A stretch of 64,000 nt of DNA from the NCBI RefSeq assembly GCF_042650565.1, contig NZ_JBHSBH010000002.1, positions 1 to 64,000 of the forward strand, in the 5' to 3' direction. Numbering within the stretch: position 1 is the first letter of the stretch; each line of letters opens with the position of its first letter. The translations under genes were made by a program, and so were the position numbers. Of this stretch, positions 7,820 through 17,619 are shown one piece after another. The notes beneath the pieces are model-generated. The model ran no database searches. It was not told the origin of the DNA and was given only the letters and a program-made list of their open reading frames with translations. The stretch is from Nocardiopsis_B sediminis. GTDB taxonomy: Bacteria; Actinomycetota; Actinomycetes; Streptosporangiales; Streptosporangiaceae.

Positions 7820-8386
7820 TCAGCCGGGCGCCGGCGGCTGCCCGCGCATCGCCGCCGACTCGGCCGCCTCGATGTCGTCGACCGCCTGGCAGGCGTCGCC
7901 CACGGGGTCGGCGGAGTCGATGTAGGCGGCCAGCCGCCTCAGCAGCGTCCGCAGCGCCGTGCGGTCGGCGGTGTCGAGGCCGGCGAGCAGGTACTCCTCG
8001 GCGGTGCGCAGCCGCCGGTCGACCCCCTCCAGCGCCCGGCGCCCGGCATCGGTGGCGACCACCTGCCGGTTGCGCCGGTCGGCGGGATCGGGCCGCCGCT
8101 CGACCAGCCCCGCTGCGGCGAGGTCGTCGATGAGGTAGGTCATCGCCGTGCGGTCGACCCCCAGCCGCTGGGCCAGGGCGCGCTGCGTCCCGGGGACCTC
8201 GTGTGCGGCGGCGGCCAGCACCTGGCGCCCGCGGTGACTCCCCGGGACGGCGGCCGCGGCGTCGGCCGCCATCTTCACGTAGGCGCGGTAGGCCACGCCC
8301 AGGGTCCAGCCGAGGTCGGCGCCGAGGCCGCCGTCGCCGCCGGGACCGGTCGCGGCGGCGGGGTCGTGCTGTGGCGCGGACGGCAT
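7820..8386 (-). CDS. MarR-family transcriptional regulator
   Basis: The 188-residue protein has the winged helix of MarR proteins: TQRALAQRLGVDRTAMTYLI as the helix-turn-helix and LVERRPDPADRRNRQV as the wing, followed by dimerisation helices. It is divergent from the monooxygenase-hemerythrin gene at 8494, so it very likely controls that gene. ATG at 8386 is chosen (GGGGG upstream); an ATG at 8434 is the longer alternative. The shared region holds AGATC/GATCT arms that could form the operator. Confidence 0.85.
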   Translation of the reverse strand: MPSAPQHDPAAATGPGGDGGLGADLGWTLGVAYRAYVKMAADAAAAVPGSHRGRQVLAAAAHEVPGTQRALAQRLGVDRTAMTYLIDDLAAAGLVERRPDPADRRNRQVVATDAGRRALEGVDRRLRTAEEYLLAGLDTADRTALRTLLRRLAAYIDSADPVGDACQAVDDIEAAESAAMRGQPPAPG

Positions 8387-8434
8387 GCCCCCAGGATACG
8401 AGCAGACCTGCTGTGCGGAATACAGTAGGTTCAA

Positions 8435-8461
8435 GAGATCTTCTTAAAATCAGACGATCTC
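8435..8461. promoter_or_regulatory. Candidate MarR operator in the divergent region
   Basis: AGATC and GATCT arms (from about 8436 to 8460) flank an AT-rich centre TTCTTAAAATCAG. They lie between the divergent MarR and monooxygenase genes, where MarR proteins usually bind. Assignment is by position and dyad only. Confidence 0.4.
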
Positions 8462-8493
8462 ACAGGCACACGATTCGCAACAGAGGAGCGGTC

Positions 8494-10077
8494 ATGCCCG
8501 ACTACGGCCACGACCTGCGGTTCGGCATCTTCCTGACCCCGGCCGCCGAACGCGCCGACACCCTGGTGCCGCTGGCCCGGCTCGCCGAACGGCTCGGCCT
8601 GGACTCCGTCAGCGTGCAGGACCACCCCTACCAGCCGGCGTTCCTGGACACCTGGACCCTGCTGTCGGTGCTCGCCGCCCGGACCTCCCGCATCCGGCTC
8701 TTCCCCAACGTCGCCAACCTCCCGCTGCGCCCACCGGCGGTCCTCGCCCGCAGCGCCGCCAGCCTGGATATCCTCAGCGGGGGCCGGGTGGAACTGGGGC
8801 TGGGTGCCGGGTCGTTCTGGGACGCGATCGCCGCCAACGGCGGCCCCCGCCGCGCTCCCGGCGAATCGGTGGAGGCCCTGGAGGAGGCCATCGCCGTGAT
8901 CCGCGCCCTGTGGACCCCCGGCCGCGCGGCACGCGTCGCCGGGACCCACTACCGCCTCGACGGCGCCAAGCCGGGCCCCTTCCCGGCGCACGACATGGGC
9001 ATCCGGCTGGGCGCCTACAAGAAGCGCATGCTCCGGCTCACCGGCCGGGCCGCCGACGGCTGGCTGCCCAGCTCCCCCTACGCGCCGCCCGAGCGGCTGG
9101 CGGAGATGAACGCGGTCATCGACGACGCCGCGCGCGAGGCCGGGCGCGACCCCGCCGCCATCCGCCGCACCTACAACATCGCCGGATCGTTCTCCGGGCC
9201 GGGGACCGAGTTCCTCCAGGGCCCGCCGCACGTCTGGGTCGAGCAGCTCGCCGAGCTGGCCCTGACCGAGGGGATCGGCGAGTTCGTCATCATGGCCGAT
9301 GCCGATGACGACGCCTTCCTGCGCCGGTTCGCCGACGAGGTAGCGCCCGCGGTGCGCGAGCTGGTCGCCGCCGAGCGCTCCGCCGCCACCGACCCCGTGC
9401 CGACCGAGCCGCCGCGCCAGCCCGCCCCGCCGCGGCCGGCCGCCGCCGCGCAGCCCGAGTCCGGGCCCGCTCCGGCGGGCGTGCGCCCCACCCCGCCGCC
9501 CGAGGCGCGGCTGAGCGCGGAGTCGGTGTGGGACGAGTCCACCCGGCCGCGCGGCCCGGTCGCCGACGGCGGCCCGCTGCCCGCCGAGGCCAACCCCAGC
9601 GGCCGGCACCTCATCGACGTGCACGACCACCTGCGCAACGAGCTGGAGCGGCTGCGCGACCTGATCCGCCGGGTCGCCGAGGGCGATGCCGACGTCGCCG
9701 CGGCCCGCGACATGATCGCCACCATGGCCCTGCGGCAGAACAGCTGGACGCTGGGCACCTACTGCGCGAGTTACTGCCGCGTCGTCACCACCCACCACAC
9801 TCTGGAGGACCGGTCGGTGTTCCCGTGGCTGCGCAAGGCCGACCCCCGGCTGGAGCCCGTCATCGACCGGCTGGCCGAGGAGCACGAGACCATCGCGGGG
9901 GTCCTGGAGCGGGTGGACGCCGCCCTGGTCGCCATGGTCACCGGCCCCGGGCGGATCGGCGCCGTTCAGGACGCGGTCGACCTGCTCACCGACGTGCTGC
10001 TGTCGCACCTGTCCTACGAGGAGCGCGAGCTCGTCGAGCCGCTGGGCCGGCACGGCTTCTCCGACGCCATCCGCTGA
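8494..10077 (+). CDS. LLM-class flavin monooxygenase fused to a hemerythrin-like domain
   Basis: Residues 1-300 are a luciferase-like F420/FMN-dependent oxidoreductase (FGIFLTPAAERADTLV, SVQDHPYQPAFLDTWTLL, LDILSGGRVELGLGAG, RAADGWLPSSPY). Residues 300-370 are a Pro/Ala-rich linker. Residues 370-527 are a hemerythrin/HHE four-helix domain whose metal-ligand histidines and acids sit in HDHLRNELERL, THHTLEDRSVFPWL, LAEEHETIAGVL and HLSYEERELVEPL. A diiron oxygen-binding module tethered to a flavin enzyme suggests oxygen or redox sensing or supply; the substrate is unknown. ATG at 8494 has GAGGAG upstream. The divergent MarR gene is its probable regulator. Confidence 0.88.
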   Translation: MPDYGHDLRFGIFLTPAAERADTLVPLARLAERLGLDSVSVQDHPYQPAFLDTWTLLSVLAARTSRIRLFPNVANLPLRPPAVLARSAASLDILSGGRVELGLGAGSFWDAIAANGGPRRAPGESVEALEEAIAVIRALWTPGRAARVAGTHYRLDGAKPGPFPAHDMGIRLGAYKKRMLRLTGRAADGWLPSSPYAPPERLAEMNAVIDDAAREAGRDPAAIRRTYNIAGSFSGPGTEFLQGPPHVWVEQLAELALTEGIGEFVIMADADDDAFLRRFADEVAPAVRELVAAERSAATDPVPTEPPRQPAPPRPAAAAQPESGPAPAGVRPTPPPEARLSAESVWDESTRPRGPVADGGPLPAEANPSGRHLIDVHDHLRNELERLRDLIRRVAEGDADVAAARDMIATMALRQNSWTLGTYCASYCRVVTTHHTLEDRSVFPWLRKADPRLEPVIDRLAEEHETIAGVLERVDAALVAMVTGPGRIGAVQDAVDLLTDVLLSHLSYEERELVEPLGRHGFSDAIR

Positions 10078-10265
10078 CCCGGCCGCCCCGCCCGGGAGGG
10101 CCCGGGACGCGCCCCGCGGCGCCCCGTCGCGACACATGAACGGGCGGGTTCACGGGTAGGCCGCCCCGTTGGAAGCGGCGGGTCCGCCCCGGCCCGCCTT
10201 CCGGCCGCCCGGGCTCCCGCCGGCGCCGGACGCGGCGGCCCTACCAGGGAAGGTGTGCGGGAACC

Positions 10266-12707
10266 ATGAGCGGATCCGACCCGGCGGGCGCCACCGCCGA
10301 CCCCGAGCGCGACGAGCGCATCGAGGCCGCCATCACCCGGCTCGACCTCGACGCCAAGGTCCGGCTGCTGACGGGCGCCGCGATGTTCGACCTGGCGCCC
10401 GAACCGCTCATCGGCCTCGCGCAGACGCGCCTGTCCGACGGTCCCACCGGCGTGCGCGGCCCCGACTTCGCCGGCGGCCCGGTCGCGGCCCTGCTGCCCA
10501 ACGCCACCCTCATCGCCCAGCACTGGAGCCGCGACACCGCCTACGACGCCGGCGTGCTGCTGGCCGAGGAGGCGGCGGCGCAGGGCGTGCACGTGCTGCT
10601 GGGGCCGACCGTCAACCTGCACCGTACCCCGCTGGGCGGGCGGCTGTTCGAGGCGTTCAGCGAGGACCCGCTGCTCACCGGGGACTTGGCCGTGGGCTAC
10701 GTGCGCGGCGTGCAGCATGGCGGGGTCGCGGCGACCCCCAAGCACTTCCTGGCCAACGAGTCCGAGACCGACCGCACCACCGTGGACTCCGTCGTCGACG
10801 AGCGCACCCTGCGCGAGGTGTACCTGCTGCCGTTCGAGATGGTCGTGGCCGAGGCCCCGCCGTGGGCGGTGATGGCCTCCTACAACCGGGTCAACGGGAC
10901 GCCCGCCACCGAGCACCGCCGGCTGGTCGAGGGTGTGCTCAAAGGCGAATGGCGGTTCGACGGAGCGGTCATGTCCGACTGGTTCGCCACGACGTCGACC
11001 GCCGCCAGCGCCACCGGCGGCCTGGACCTGGTGATGCCCGGCCCCGGCGGGCCGTGGGGGGCACGGCTGGTGGAGGCGGTGCGGTCGGGGGCGGTCCCCG
11101 AACCGGTGGTCGACGAGCACGTGCGCCGGCTGCTGCGCCTGGCCCACCGTGTCGGCACGTTCGGCCCCGGGCGGCGGCAGGCCGTCCCCGCCCCGGAGCC
11201 CGGCTCCCCCGCCCGCCGCGACGCGCTGCGCCGGCTGGCGGCCGGCGGGATGGCGGTGCTGGTCAACCGCCGCGGGACACTGCCGCTGACCGTGCCCTCC
11301 GGCGCGGTCGCGCTCATCGGGCGCCACGCGACCGAGACCGTCGCACAGGGCGGCGGTTCGGCGCAGGTGCGGCCGCCCCACGTGGTCAGCGTCGCCGAGG
11401 GGCTGACCGCCGCGCTGGGCGCCGACCTCGTGCGCGTCGTCGACGGCGTGGAGGTGCGCGAGCGCCCGGTGGCCGCCGCCGGGCTGCTGCACGACCCCGT
11501 GGACGCGAGCCCGGGGATCCGGGTCATCGCGCGCGACGCCGAAGGCGCCGTCGTGGAGTCCCGGCACATCGACGGCACCGACCTCATCGCCGGATACGGA
11601 GACGGGTGGCTCGCCGACGCCGCGACCATCGAGCTCTCCGCGGAGCTCGCGCTCGACCAGGCCGCGCAGGTGCAGATCGGCGTGCGCGGAGCGGGGTCGT
11701 GGACCGTCCGCGCACCCGGGATCACCGAGACCACCACCCTGGCCTCCGCCGACGGGCCCGGCGCCGACATCCTCAGCCCCCCGGCGTGGGCGGCCGAAAC
11801 CGTGGCCGAATCCGGCGCGCAGATCACCGCGACCGTCACGGCCGGGGACTGGGTCCGGCTGCTCGGCCTGGTGGCCCGCCCAGCCCCGCGGCCGCCCGCC
11901 GACGCCATCGCCGAGGCGGTCGAGGCCGCCCGGGAGTGCGACGTCGCCGTGGTGGTCGTCGGCCTCACCCAGGAGCAGGAGAACGAGGGCGGCGACAAGA
12001 CGACGCTGGCGCTGCCCGGCGAGCAGGACGTCCTGGTCGAGGCGGTCGCCGGCGCCGCCGAGCGCACGGTGGTGGTCGTCAACGCCGCCACACCGGTGCT
12101 GATGCCGTGGCTGGAGCGCGTGGACGCCGTCCTGTGGGCGGGCCTGCCGGGCCAGGAGGCCGGCGCCGCGGTGGCCGACGCCCTGCTGGGCGAGGTCGAG
12201 CCGGCCGGACGGCTGGTCACGACGTTCCCCGCCCGCGACGGCCAAGGCCCGGCGTGGTCGCCCGTCCCCGTGGACGGCGCCGTCCACTACGCGGAGGGCC
12301 CCGCCGTCGGCTACCGGGGCTGGGACGCCTCCGGCGAGGAGCCGCTGTTCTGGTTCGGCCACGGCCTGGGCTACGCCGCCTGGGAGTACGGGGCGGTGGA
12401 GGCCGACACCGACGGCGGCGTGGTGCGCACGGTCATCGTGTGGCTGGCCAACACCGCCACCCACCCGGGCCGCGAGGTCGTGCAGGTGTACCTGCGGCCC
12501 CCGGGCGGCGAACCGGTGCGGCTGATCGGCTGGGAGGCGGTGACGGTGGCCGCCCAGGAGGAGACCCGCGTCCGCGTCGACTGCGACCCCCGGACCCAGC
12601 GCGTATGGGACCCGGAGGGCTCCCGCTGGACCCCGCTGACCGGCGGCGAGATCCTCATCGCCCGCGGCCTGGGCGACATCCGCGCCCGCATCCCCCTGGA
12701 GGGCTGA
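10266..12707 (+). CDS. Glycoside hydrolase family 3 beta-glucosidase-type enzyme
   Basis: The 813-residue protein has the GH3 TIM-barrel (LSDGPTGVRG, the KHFLANESE motif near residue 159, catalytic nucleophile Asp238 in VMSDWFA), a second alpha/beta domain (LTQEQENEGGDKTTLALPGE), an inserted beta region at about 390-530, and a C-terminal fibronectin-III-like domain (TATHPGREVVQVYLRPP). No signal peptide is seen, so it is probably cytoplasmic and cleaves imported beta-glucosides. It stands alone, without adjacent sugar transporter or regulator. Confidence 0.92.
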   Translation: MSGSDPAGATADPERDERIEAAITRLDLDAKVRLLTGAAMFDLAPEPLIGLAQTRLSDGPTGVRGPDFAGGPVAALLPNATLIAQHWSRDTAYDAGVLLAEEAAAQGVHVLLGPTVNLHRTPLGGRLFEAFSEDPLLTGDLAVGYVRGVQHGGVAATPKHFLANESETDRTTVDSVVDERTLREVYLLPFEMVVAEAPPWAVMASYNRVNGTPATEHRRLVEGVLKGEWRFDGAVMSDWFATTSTAASATGGLDLVMPGPGGPWGARLVEAVRSGAVPEPVVDEHVRRLLRLAHRVGTFGPGRRQAVPAPEPGSPARRDALRRLAAGGMAVLVNRRGTLPLTVPSGAVALIGRHATETVAQGGGSAQVRPPHVVSVAEGLTAALGADLVRVVDGVEVRERPVAAAGLLHDPVDASPGIRVIARDAEGAVVESRHIDGTDLIAGYGDGWLADAATIELSAELALDQAAQVQIGVRGAGSWTVRAPGITETTTLASADGPGADILSPPAWAAETVAESGAQITATVTAGDWVRLLGLVARPAPRPPADAIAEAVEAARECDVAVVVVGLTQEQENEGGDKTTLALPGEQDVLVEAVAGAAERTVVVVNAATPVLMPWLERVDAVLWAGLPGQEAGAAVADALLGEVEPAGRLVTTFPARDGQGPAWSPVPVDGAVHYAEGPAVGYRGWDASGEEPLFWFGHGLGYAAWEYGAVEADTDGGVVRTVIVWLANTATHPGREVVQVYLRPPGGEPVRLIGWEAVTVAAQEETRVRVDCDPRTQRVWDPEGSRWTPLTGGEILIARGLGDIRARIPLEG

Positions 12708-12759
12708 CCGTCCCCGGGCCTCTCCGCCACGTGTTACGCCCGGGAACACCTCGGACGGC

Positions 12760-13707
12760 TCAGCCGTCGTGGCCCGCCAGGAAGTCCAGGGCGAGCCGGG
12801 CGACGTCGGCGGGGCGTTCGGCGAGGAGTGCGTGGCCGCCGGCCAGGTGCGCGGCGCGCACGTGGGGGCTTTCGCGGGCGATGGCGGCCAGCGCCTCGTC
12901 GACCCCCCGGCGATGGGCCGCCATGAGGTCGGCGAACGGCCCCTGGCCGGGGGTGTCCTCGGTCGCGAGCACGGCCAGGGTGCGGGCGCGGGTGCGCTCA
13001 TAGGCGGCGAAGATGTCGAGTTCCTCCATGGCGCGGCGGATCCGGGCCAGGGGCTCCGGCAGGGGCCGCTGGAAGCGGTGGCCGGCGCCGTCGGCCGCTG
13101 TGAGGTTGCGGTACACGCTCGCGGCGAACGACGCCTCCGATGCGCCGATCCGGCGGGCGGCGGCGCGCGCCGCCTCGGCGAGCGCCTCGGCGGCGTCGGG
13201 ACCGAGGGGGTCGGCCCGCTGCGCCTCCATGGCCGAGAACGCCGCGGCCAGCCCTTCGCGCTGTTCGGCTGCGCGGTCCGGGTCCAGCCCGGGGTGGCGC
13301 TGCGCCACGCCGAGGACGGGGTGGCCGTCGAGGTTGACGGCACCGGGGCAGCGGGGGTGGCGTTCGCCCCACAGGACGGCGATCATGCCGCCGATCGACG
13401 CGCCCACCACCGCCGGCTCCGGCTCGCCGATGGCCGCGGCGACGGCCTCGATGTCGCCCAGGACGGCGTCCCATTCCCAGGGCCCGTCCCCGGAGTGCCC
13501 GCTGTTGCGCAGGTCGACAGCGACGGCCCGCCGGTGGGGGGTGAGCAGCGGAGCGACGGGCGCCCAGTCCTCCAGGGTCCCGCCGAGACCGTGCAGGAGC
13601 AGGACGGGCGGTCCCTCACCGCCGAAGTCGCGGATGGCGATGGGCACGCCGGCGGAGTCGATCACCCGGTCGCGCTCGGACGGGAGGGGGTGGCGGGTCT
13701 CGGTCAT
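12760..13707 (-). CDS. Alpha/beta hydrolase
   Basis: A 315-residue alpha/beta-hydrolase fold protein: oxyanion loop LLLHGLGGTLEDW, strand-turn VAVDLRNSGHS, nucleophile elbow VVGASIGGM (Ser in GASIG), and the late His in AGGHALLAERPADVARL. The cap region is Ala-rich and long. Substrate is unknown; no adjacent pathway genes give a hint. It is convergent with the GH3 gene. Confidence 0.88.
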   Translation of the reverse strand: MTETRHPLPSERDRVIDSAGVPIAIRDFGGEGPPVLLLHGLGGTLEDWAPVAPLLTPHRRAVAVDLRNSGHSGDGPWEWDAVLGDIEAVAAAIGEPEPAVVGASIGGMIAVLWGERHPRCPGAVNLDGHPVLGVAQRHPGLDPDRAAEQREGLAAAFSAMEAQRADPLGPDAAEALAEAARAAARRIGASEASFAASVYRNLTAADGAGHRFQRPLPEPLARIRRAMEELDIFAAYERTRARTLAVLATEDTPGQGPFADLMAAHRRGVDEALAAIARESPHVRAAHLAGGHALLAERPADVARLALDFLAGHDG

Positions 13708-13839
13708 GGGATCTGATCCTCTGGTGCCTGGGGTGGGGAGCCGGACGACTGCGGGCCGGCGGAAGTCGTGTGGGGAGTGGTCGGCCGGACGGCGCGGGGC
13801 GCGCCGGCCGGGGCGGTGTGCGGCCCCGCCTGGGGGCCG

Positions 13840-14325
13840 TCAGGGGTCCATTCCGACGGGGCGCCCGTTGAGCCGGTCGCGCACGGATCCGGTGCGGACG
13901 CCGCCGTCGGGGTGGGGCGCGAGCTTTCCCCGCCGGACCAGGTCGTGGACGCCCTGCCGGGTGATGCCGAGCATCGCCCCGGCGACCGCGTAGGAGACCC
14001 GGACGGCTCCGGGGTGGCCGACGCGGCGCGCAACGGTCCGCCCCAAGGGCGTGGCCCACCACTGCGCGGGCGGATCGAAGGCGGTGTCGCCGGGGTAGAG
14101 CGCGGCGATGAGCCGCACCGCGGCGAAGACGGCGGCACGGTCGTCGGGGCCGAGCAGTGTCGCCGCCCACGCGTCGGCATACGCGGCGACCCGCTTGCGC
14201 ACCCGCTCCACGGAGGCGTCGCCTTCGAGCAGGATCTCCAGCGGGTCGAGGAGGCGGGCGGCGGCGATGGCCCGGAGCTGGCCGGCGAGCTCGCCGTGTG
14301 CCGGGGGGCCGGCGTCGGTGTCCAT
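13840..14325 (-). CDS. Helix-turn-helix DNA-binding protein (161 aa)
   Basis: The N-terminal two thirds are helical with no family I recognise; residues about 111-142 form a MerR/excisionase-like helix-turn-helix (VAGAMLGITRQGVHDLVRRG) followed by a short positively charged end. Such an arrangement suits a small autoregulator or antitoxin-like protein, but no toxin is adjacent. Immediately upstream lies a palindrome with repeated GTCAAGTA elements, which fits autoregulation. ATG at 14325 is the natural start. Confidence 0.7.
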   Translation of the reverse strand: MDTDAGPPAHGELAGQLRAIAAARLLDPLEILLEGDASVERVRKRVAAYADAWAATLLGPDDRAAVFAAVRLIAALYPGDTAFDPPAQWWATPLGRTVARRVGHPGAVRVSYAVAGAMLGITRQGVHDLVRRGKLAPHPDGGVRTGSVRDRLNGRPVGMDP

Positions 14326-14386
14326 GTGGTCGGTCCGCCCTCTCGTGTCCGATCGTCGACGCATTCCGGTCTGCTTGACATGAATA

Positions 14387-14415
14387 GTCAAGTACTTGTC
14401 GGCGTTTGTCAAGTA
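14387..14415. promoter_or_regulatory. Repeated GTCAAGTA operator-like site
   Basis: GTCAAGTA occurs at 14387-14394 and 14408-14415, exactly 21 bases apart (two helical turns). The first copy is part of the palindrome CAAGTACTTG (14389-14398). On the minus strand TTGACA (14412-14407) could be the -35 of the helix-turn-helix gene, so the site would overlap its promoter. It also lies just upstream of the cobalamin riboswitch. Confidence 0.6.
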
Positions 14416-14445
14416 GTGCACGGCGGAGGGGGCGGACACCCGTGT

Positions 14446-14615
14446 GATAGGTTGCGGCCGCCAGTCGAACCCGTGCTTTCTCGGGTCAGGGAATCCGGTG
14501 GGAATCCGGAGCTGACGCGCAGCGGTAAGGGGGACGGGCGGGGCAGCGGCCACTGGACACATGTCCGGGAAGGCGCCTCACCCGGGTGATCCCGAGTCCG
14601 AAGACCTGCTGGCAC
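14446..14615 (+). ncRNA. Cobalamin (B12) riboswitch
   Basis: The region carries the B12-box features in order: GGGAATCCGGTGGGAATCCG, the core GCTGACGCGCAGCGGTAAGG, and the 3' element CGAGTCCGAAGACCTGC. It lies 80 bases upstream of the transporter lipoprotein gene. Binding of cobalamin should shut down expression of the three-gene importer. Exact ends are approximate. Confidence 0.93.
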
Positions 14616-14642
14616 CTCCGGGCGCCTTGCGGCGTGCGGAGG
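14615..14642 (+). promoter_or_regulatory. Hairpin of the riboswitch expression platform
   Basis: CCTCCGGGCGCC (14615-14626) pairs with GGCGTGCGGAGG (14631-14642) around TTGC, with one mismatch and one G-U pair. It starts where the riboswitch aptamer ends. It lacks a T run, so it may act as a GC terminator or as an anti-anti structure that affects translation. Confidence 0.6.
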
Positions 14643-14694
14643 CGACACCGTTCGCCGGGCTCCGCGACCGAGCCCTCGACGCCGAAGGACCCCC

Positions 14695-15735
14695 ATGACG
14701 GCCCCCCGCCGTACCCCACCCGCCTGCGCCCTCACCGCCGCCCTGCTCCTCGCGCCCCTCACGGCCTGCGGCCCCGGCACCGGCACCGGCACCGATGGCG
14801 CCCCGCAGGAAGCCGCCGGCTACCCCCGCACCGTCGACGACTGCGGCCGCGACGTCACCGTCGAGGCCCCTCCGCAGCGCGCCGTCTCCCTCAACCAGGG
14901 GGCGACCGAGATCCTGCTCTCCCTCGGCCTGGCCGACCGCATGGCCGGCACCGCCACCTGGACCGACCCCGTCGCCGAGGACCTCGAGGCGGCCAACGCC
15001 GAGGTCCCCCGCCTGGCCGACAACGCCCCGTCCTTCGAGCGCGTCCTGGCCGAGGAGCCCGACTTCGTCGCCGCGTCCTTCCAGGGCACCCTGGGCGAGG
15101 GCGGCGTCGCCCCCCGCGAGGACTTCGAACGGCTCGGCGTCCCCGTCTACCTCTCCCCCACCGAGTGCGGCAAGACCGACAGCGGCGAGGACGGCGCCCG
15201 CGAGGAGCCGCTGGCCATGGACGCCGTCTACACCGAGGTCCGCGACCTCGCGCACGTGTTCGGCGTCGAGGAGCGCGGCGAGGAGCTGGTGGCCGGCCTC
15301 GAGGGCCGGATGGCGGCGGCGACCGCCGATGTCGATGCCTCCGGGGTCACCCTGCTCTACTGGTTCGCCAACGCCGAGTCCCCCTACATGGCGGGCTGCT
15401 GCGGGGCCCCGGGCATCATCACCGAGGCCGTGGGCGCCCGCAACGTCTTCGACGACACCCGCGACGAGTGGCCGCAGATCAACTGGGAGACCGTGGCCGA
15501 CCGCGACCCCGACGTGCTGGTCATCGGCGACCTCACCCGCGAGAGCCAGACCGCCGAGTCCGCCGCCGCCAAGATCGAGTTCCTGGAGTCCCACCCCGTC
15601 ACCCGGCACCTGGACGCCGTCGAGAACGAGCGCTACGTGCTGCTGAGCGGCGCCGCCATGAACCCCTCGATCCGCACGGTCGAGGGCGTCGAGCAGGTGG
15701 CCGAGGCGCTGCGCGGCTTCGGGCTCGCCGGCTGA
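14695..15735 (+). CDS. btuF: Cobalamin-type ABC transporter substrate-binding lipoprotein
   Basis: A 346-residue lipoprotein with lipobox LTAC (Cys25) and the periplasmic-binding fold of BtuF/FecB proteins (RAVSLNQGATEILLSLGLAD, VLVIGDLTR). It should deliver cobalamin or a related corrinoid to the permease encoded 9 bases downstream. The upstream cobalamin riboswitch is the main reason to prefer B12 over ferric siderophore. Several cysteines (YMAGCCGAPG) may bind ligand or a metal. The symbol is assigned by role. Confidence 0.85.
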   Translation: MTAPRRTPPACALTAALLLAPLTACGPGTGTGTDGAPQEAAGYPRTVDDCGRDVTVEAPPQRAVSLNQGATEILLSLGLADRMAGTATWTDPVAEDLEAANAEVPRLADNAPSFERVLAEEPDFVAASFQGTLGEGGVAPREDFERLGVPVYLSPTECGKTDSGEDGAREEPLAMDAVYTEVRDLAHVFGVEERGEELVAGLEGRMAAATADVDASGVTLLYWFANAESPYMAGCCGAPGIITEAVGARNVFDDTRDEWPQINWETVADRDPDVLVIGDLTRESQTAESAAAKIEFLESHPVTRHLDAVENERYVLLSGAAMNPSIRTVEGVEQVAEALRGFGLAG

Positions 15736-15743
15736 GCGGGCGC

Positions 15744-16787
15744 ATGTCCCGCCCCCGAGCCCTCGCACCCCCCGGTGCGGGGCGCGCGGCCGTCCTGGCG
15801 TGCGGCGGCCTCGTGCTGCTCGCCGCCTCGGTCGCCACCGCCATCACGATCGGCCCCGCGGGCATCGCCGTCGGCGACGTCTGGGCGGTCGTCGCCGCGC
15901 GCGCCGGCTGGGGCGCGTCGGGGCTGACGCCGATCCGCGAGGGCATCGTGTGGGAGCTGCGGCTGCCCCGCACGGTGCTGGCCGCGGTGTGCGGCGCCGG
16001 CCTGGGGGTGTGCGGCGCGATCATGCAGTCGCTGCTGCGCAACCCGCTCGCCGACCCGTTCGTGCTCGGCATCTCCTCGGGCGCCTCCACCGGCGCGGTG
16101 CTGGTGGCCGTGCTGGGGGTGGGCGGCGGGGCGGTGTCGCTGTCGGCGGGCGCGTTCGCCGGGGCGGCGGCCTCCTTCGCGCTCGTCCTGGTGCTCGGCT
16201 TCGCCGCCGGCGGGACGACCGACCGCGTCGTGCTGTCGGGGGTGGCGGCCATGCAGCTGTTCTCCGCGCTCACGTCGGTCATCGTGCTGTCCTCCGCCGA
16301 CGCCGAGCAGACCCGGGGCGTGCTGTTCTGGCTGCTGGGCTCGCTGAGCGGCGCCGGCTGGACCGATGTGGGGCTGTGCGCCGGCGTGCTGGCGGCGGTG
16401 CTGCTGGTGTGCGCGGCCAACGCGTCGGCGCTCGACGCGTTCGCCTTCGGCCACGACGCCGCGGCGTCCCTGGGGGTTCCGGTCGCCCGGACGCGGCTGC
16501 TGCTGCTCACCGCGACCGCGCTGCTGACCGCGACCCTTGTGAGCGCGGCCGGCGCGATCGGGTTCGTGGGGCTGGTGCTGCCGCACGCGGCCCGCGCGGT
16601 CGCCGGCCCCGGCCACCGCCTGCTGCTGCCGGCCACGGCGCTGGCCGGGGCGGTCTTCCTGGTGTGGGTCGACACCGCCGCCCGCACCGTCCTGGACCCG
16701 CAGGAGCTGCCGGTGGGCGTGGTCACCTCGCTCATCGGGGTCCCGGCGTTCGTGTTCATCCTCTACCGGAGCCGGCGGTGGCGGTGA
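15744..16787 (+). CDS. btuC: Cobalamin/iron-type ABC transporter permease (FecCD family)
   Basis: This 347-residue permease has about ten hydrophobic helices and the family signatures LRLPRTVLAAVCGAGLGVCG, RNPLADPFVLGISSGAS and GAIGFVGLVLPHAARAV, the last contacting the ATPase. It lies 9 bases after the binding-protein gene and 22 bases before the ATPase gene, so it forms one riboswitch-controlled operon. ATG at 15744 is the first in-frame start after the upstream stop. Confidence 0.9.
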   Translation: MSRPRALAPPGAGRAAVLACGGLVLLAASVATAITIGPAGIAVGDVWAVVAARAGWGASGLTPIREGIVWELRLPRTVLAAVCGAGLGVCGAIMQSLLRNPLADPFVLGISSGASTGAVLVAVLGVGGGAVSLSAGAFAGAAASFALVLVLGFAAGGTTDRVVLSGVAAMQLFSALTSVIVLSSADAEQTRGVLFWLLGSLSGAGWTDVGLCAGVLAAVLLVCAANASALDAFAFGHDAAASLGVPVARTRLLLLTATALLTATLVSAAGAIGFVGLVLPHAARAVAGPGHRLLLPATALAGAVFLVWVDTAARTVLDPQELPVGVVTSLIGVPAFVFILYRSRRWR

Positions 16788-16809
16788 CCGGCGGGAACGG
16801 GAGGCGGCG

Positions 16810-17606
<797 letters not shown>

Positions 17607-17619
<13 letters not shown>

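Noticed and set aside
10014..13343. Minus-strand open frame of 1109 codons
   Set aside because: Antisense shadow of the GH3 gene and the 3' part of the hemerythrin fusion; no motif and composition typical of out-of-frame reading.
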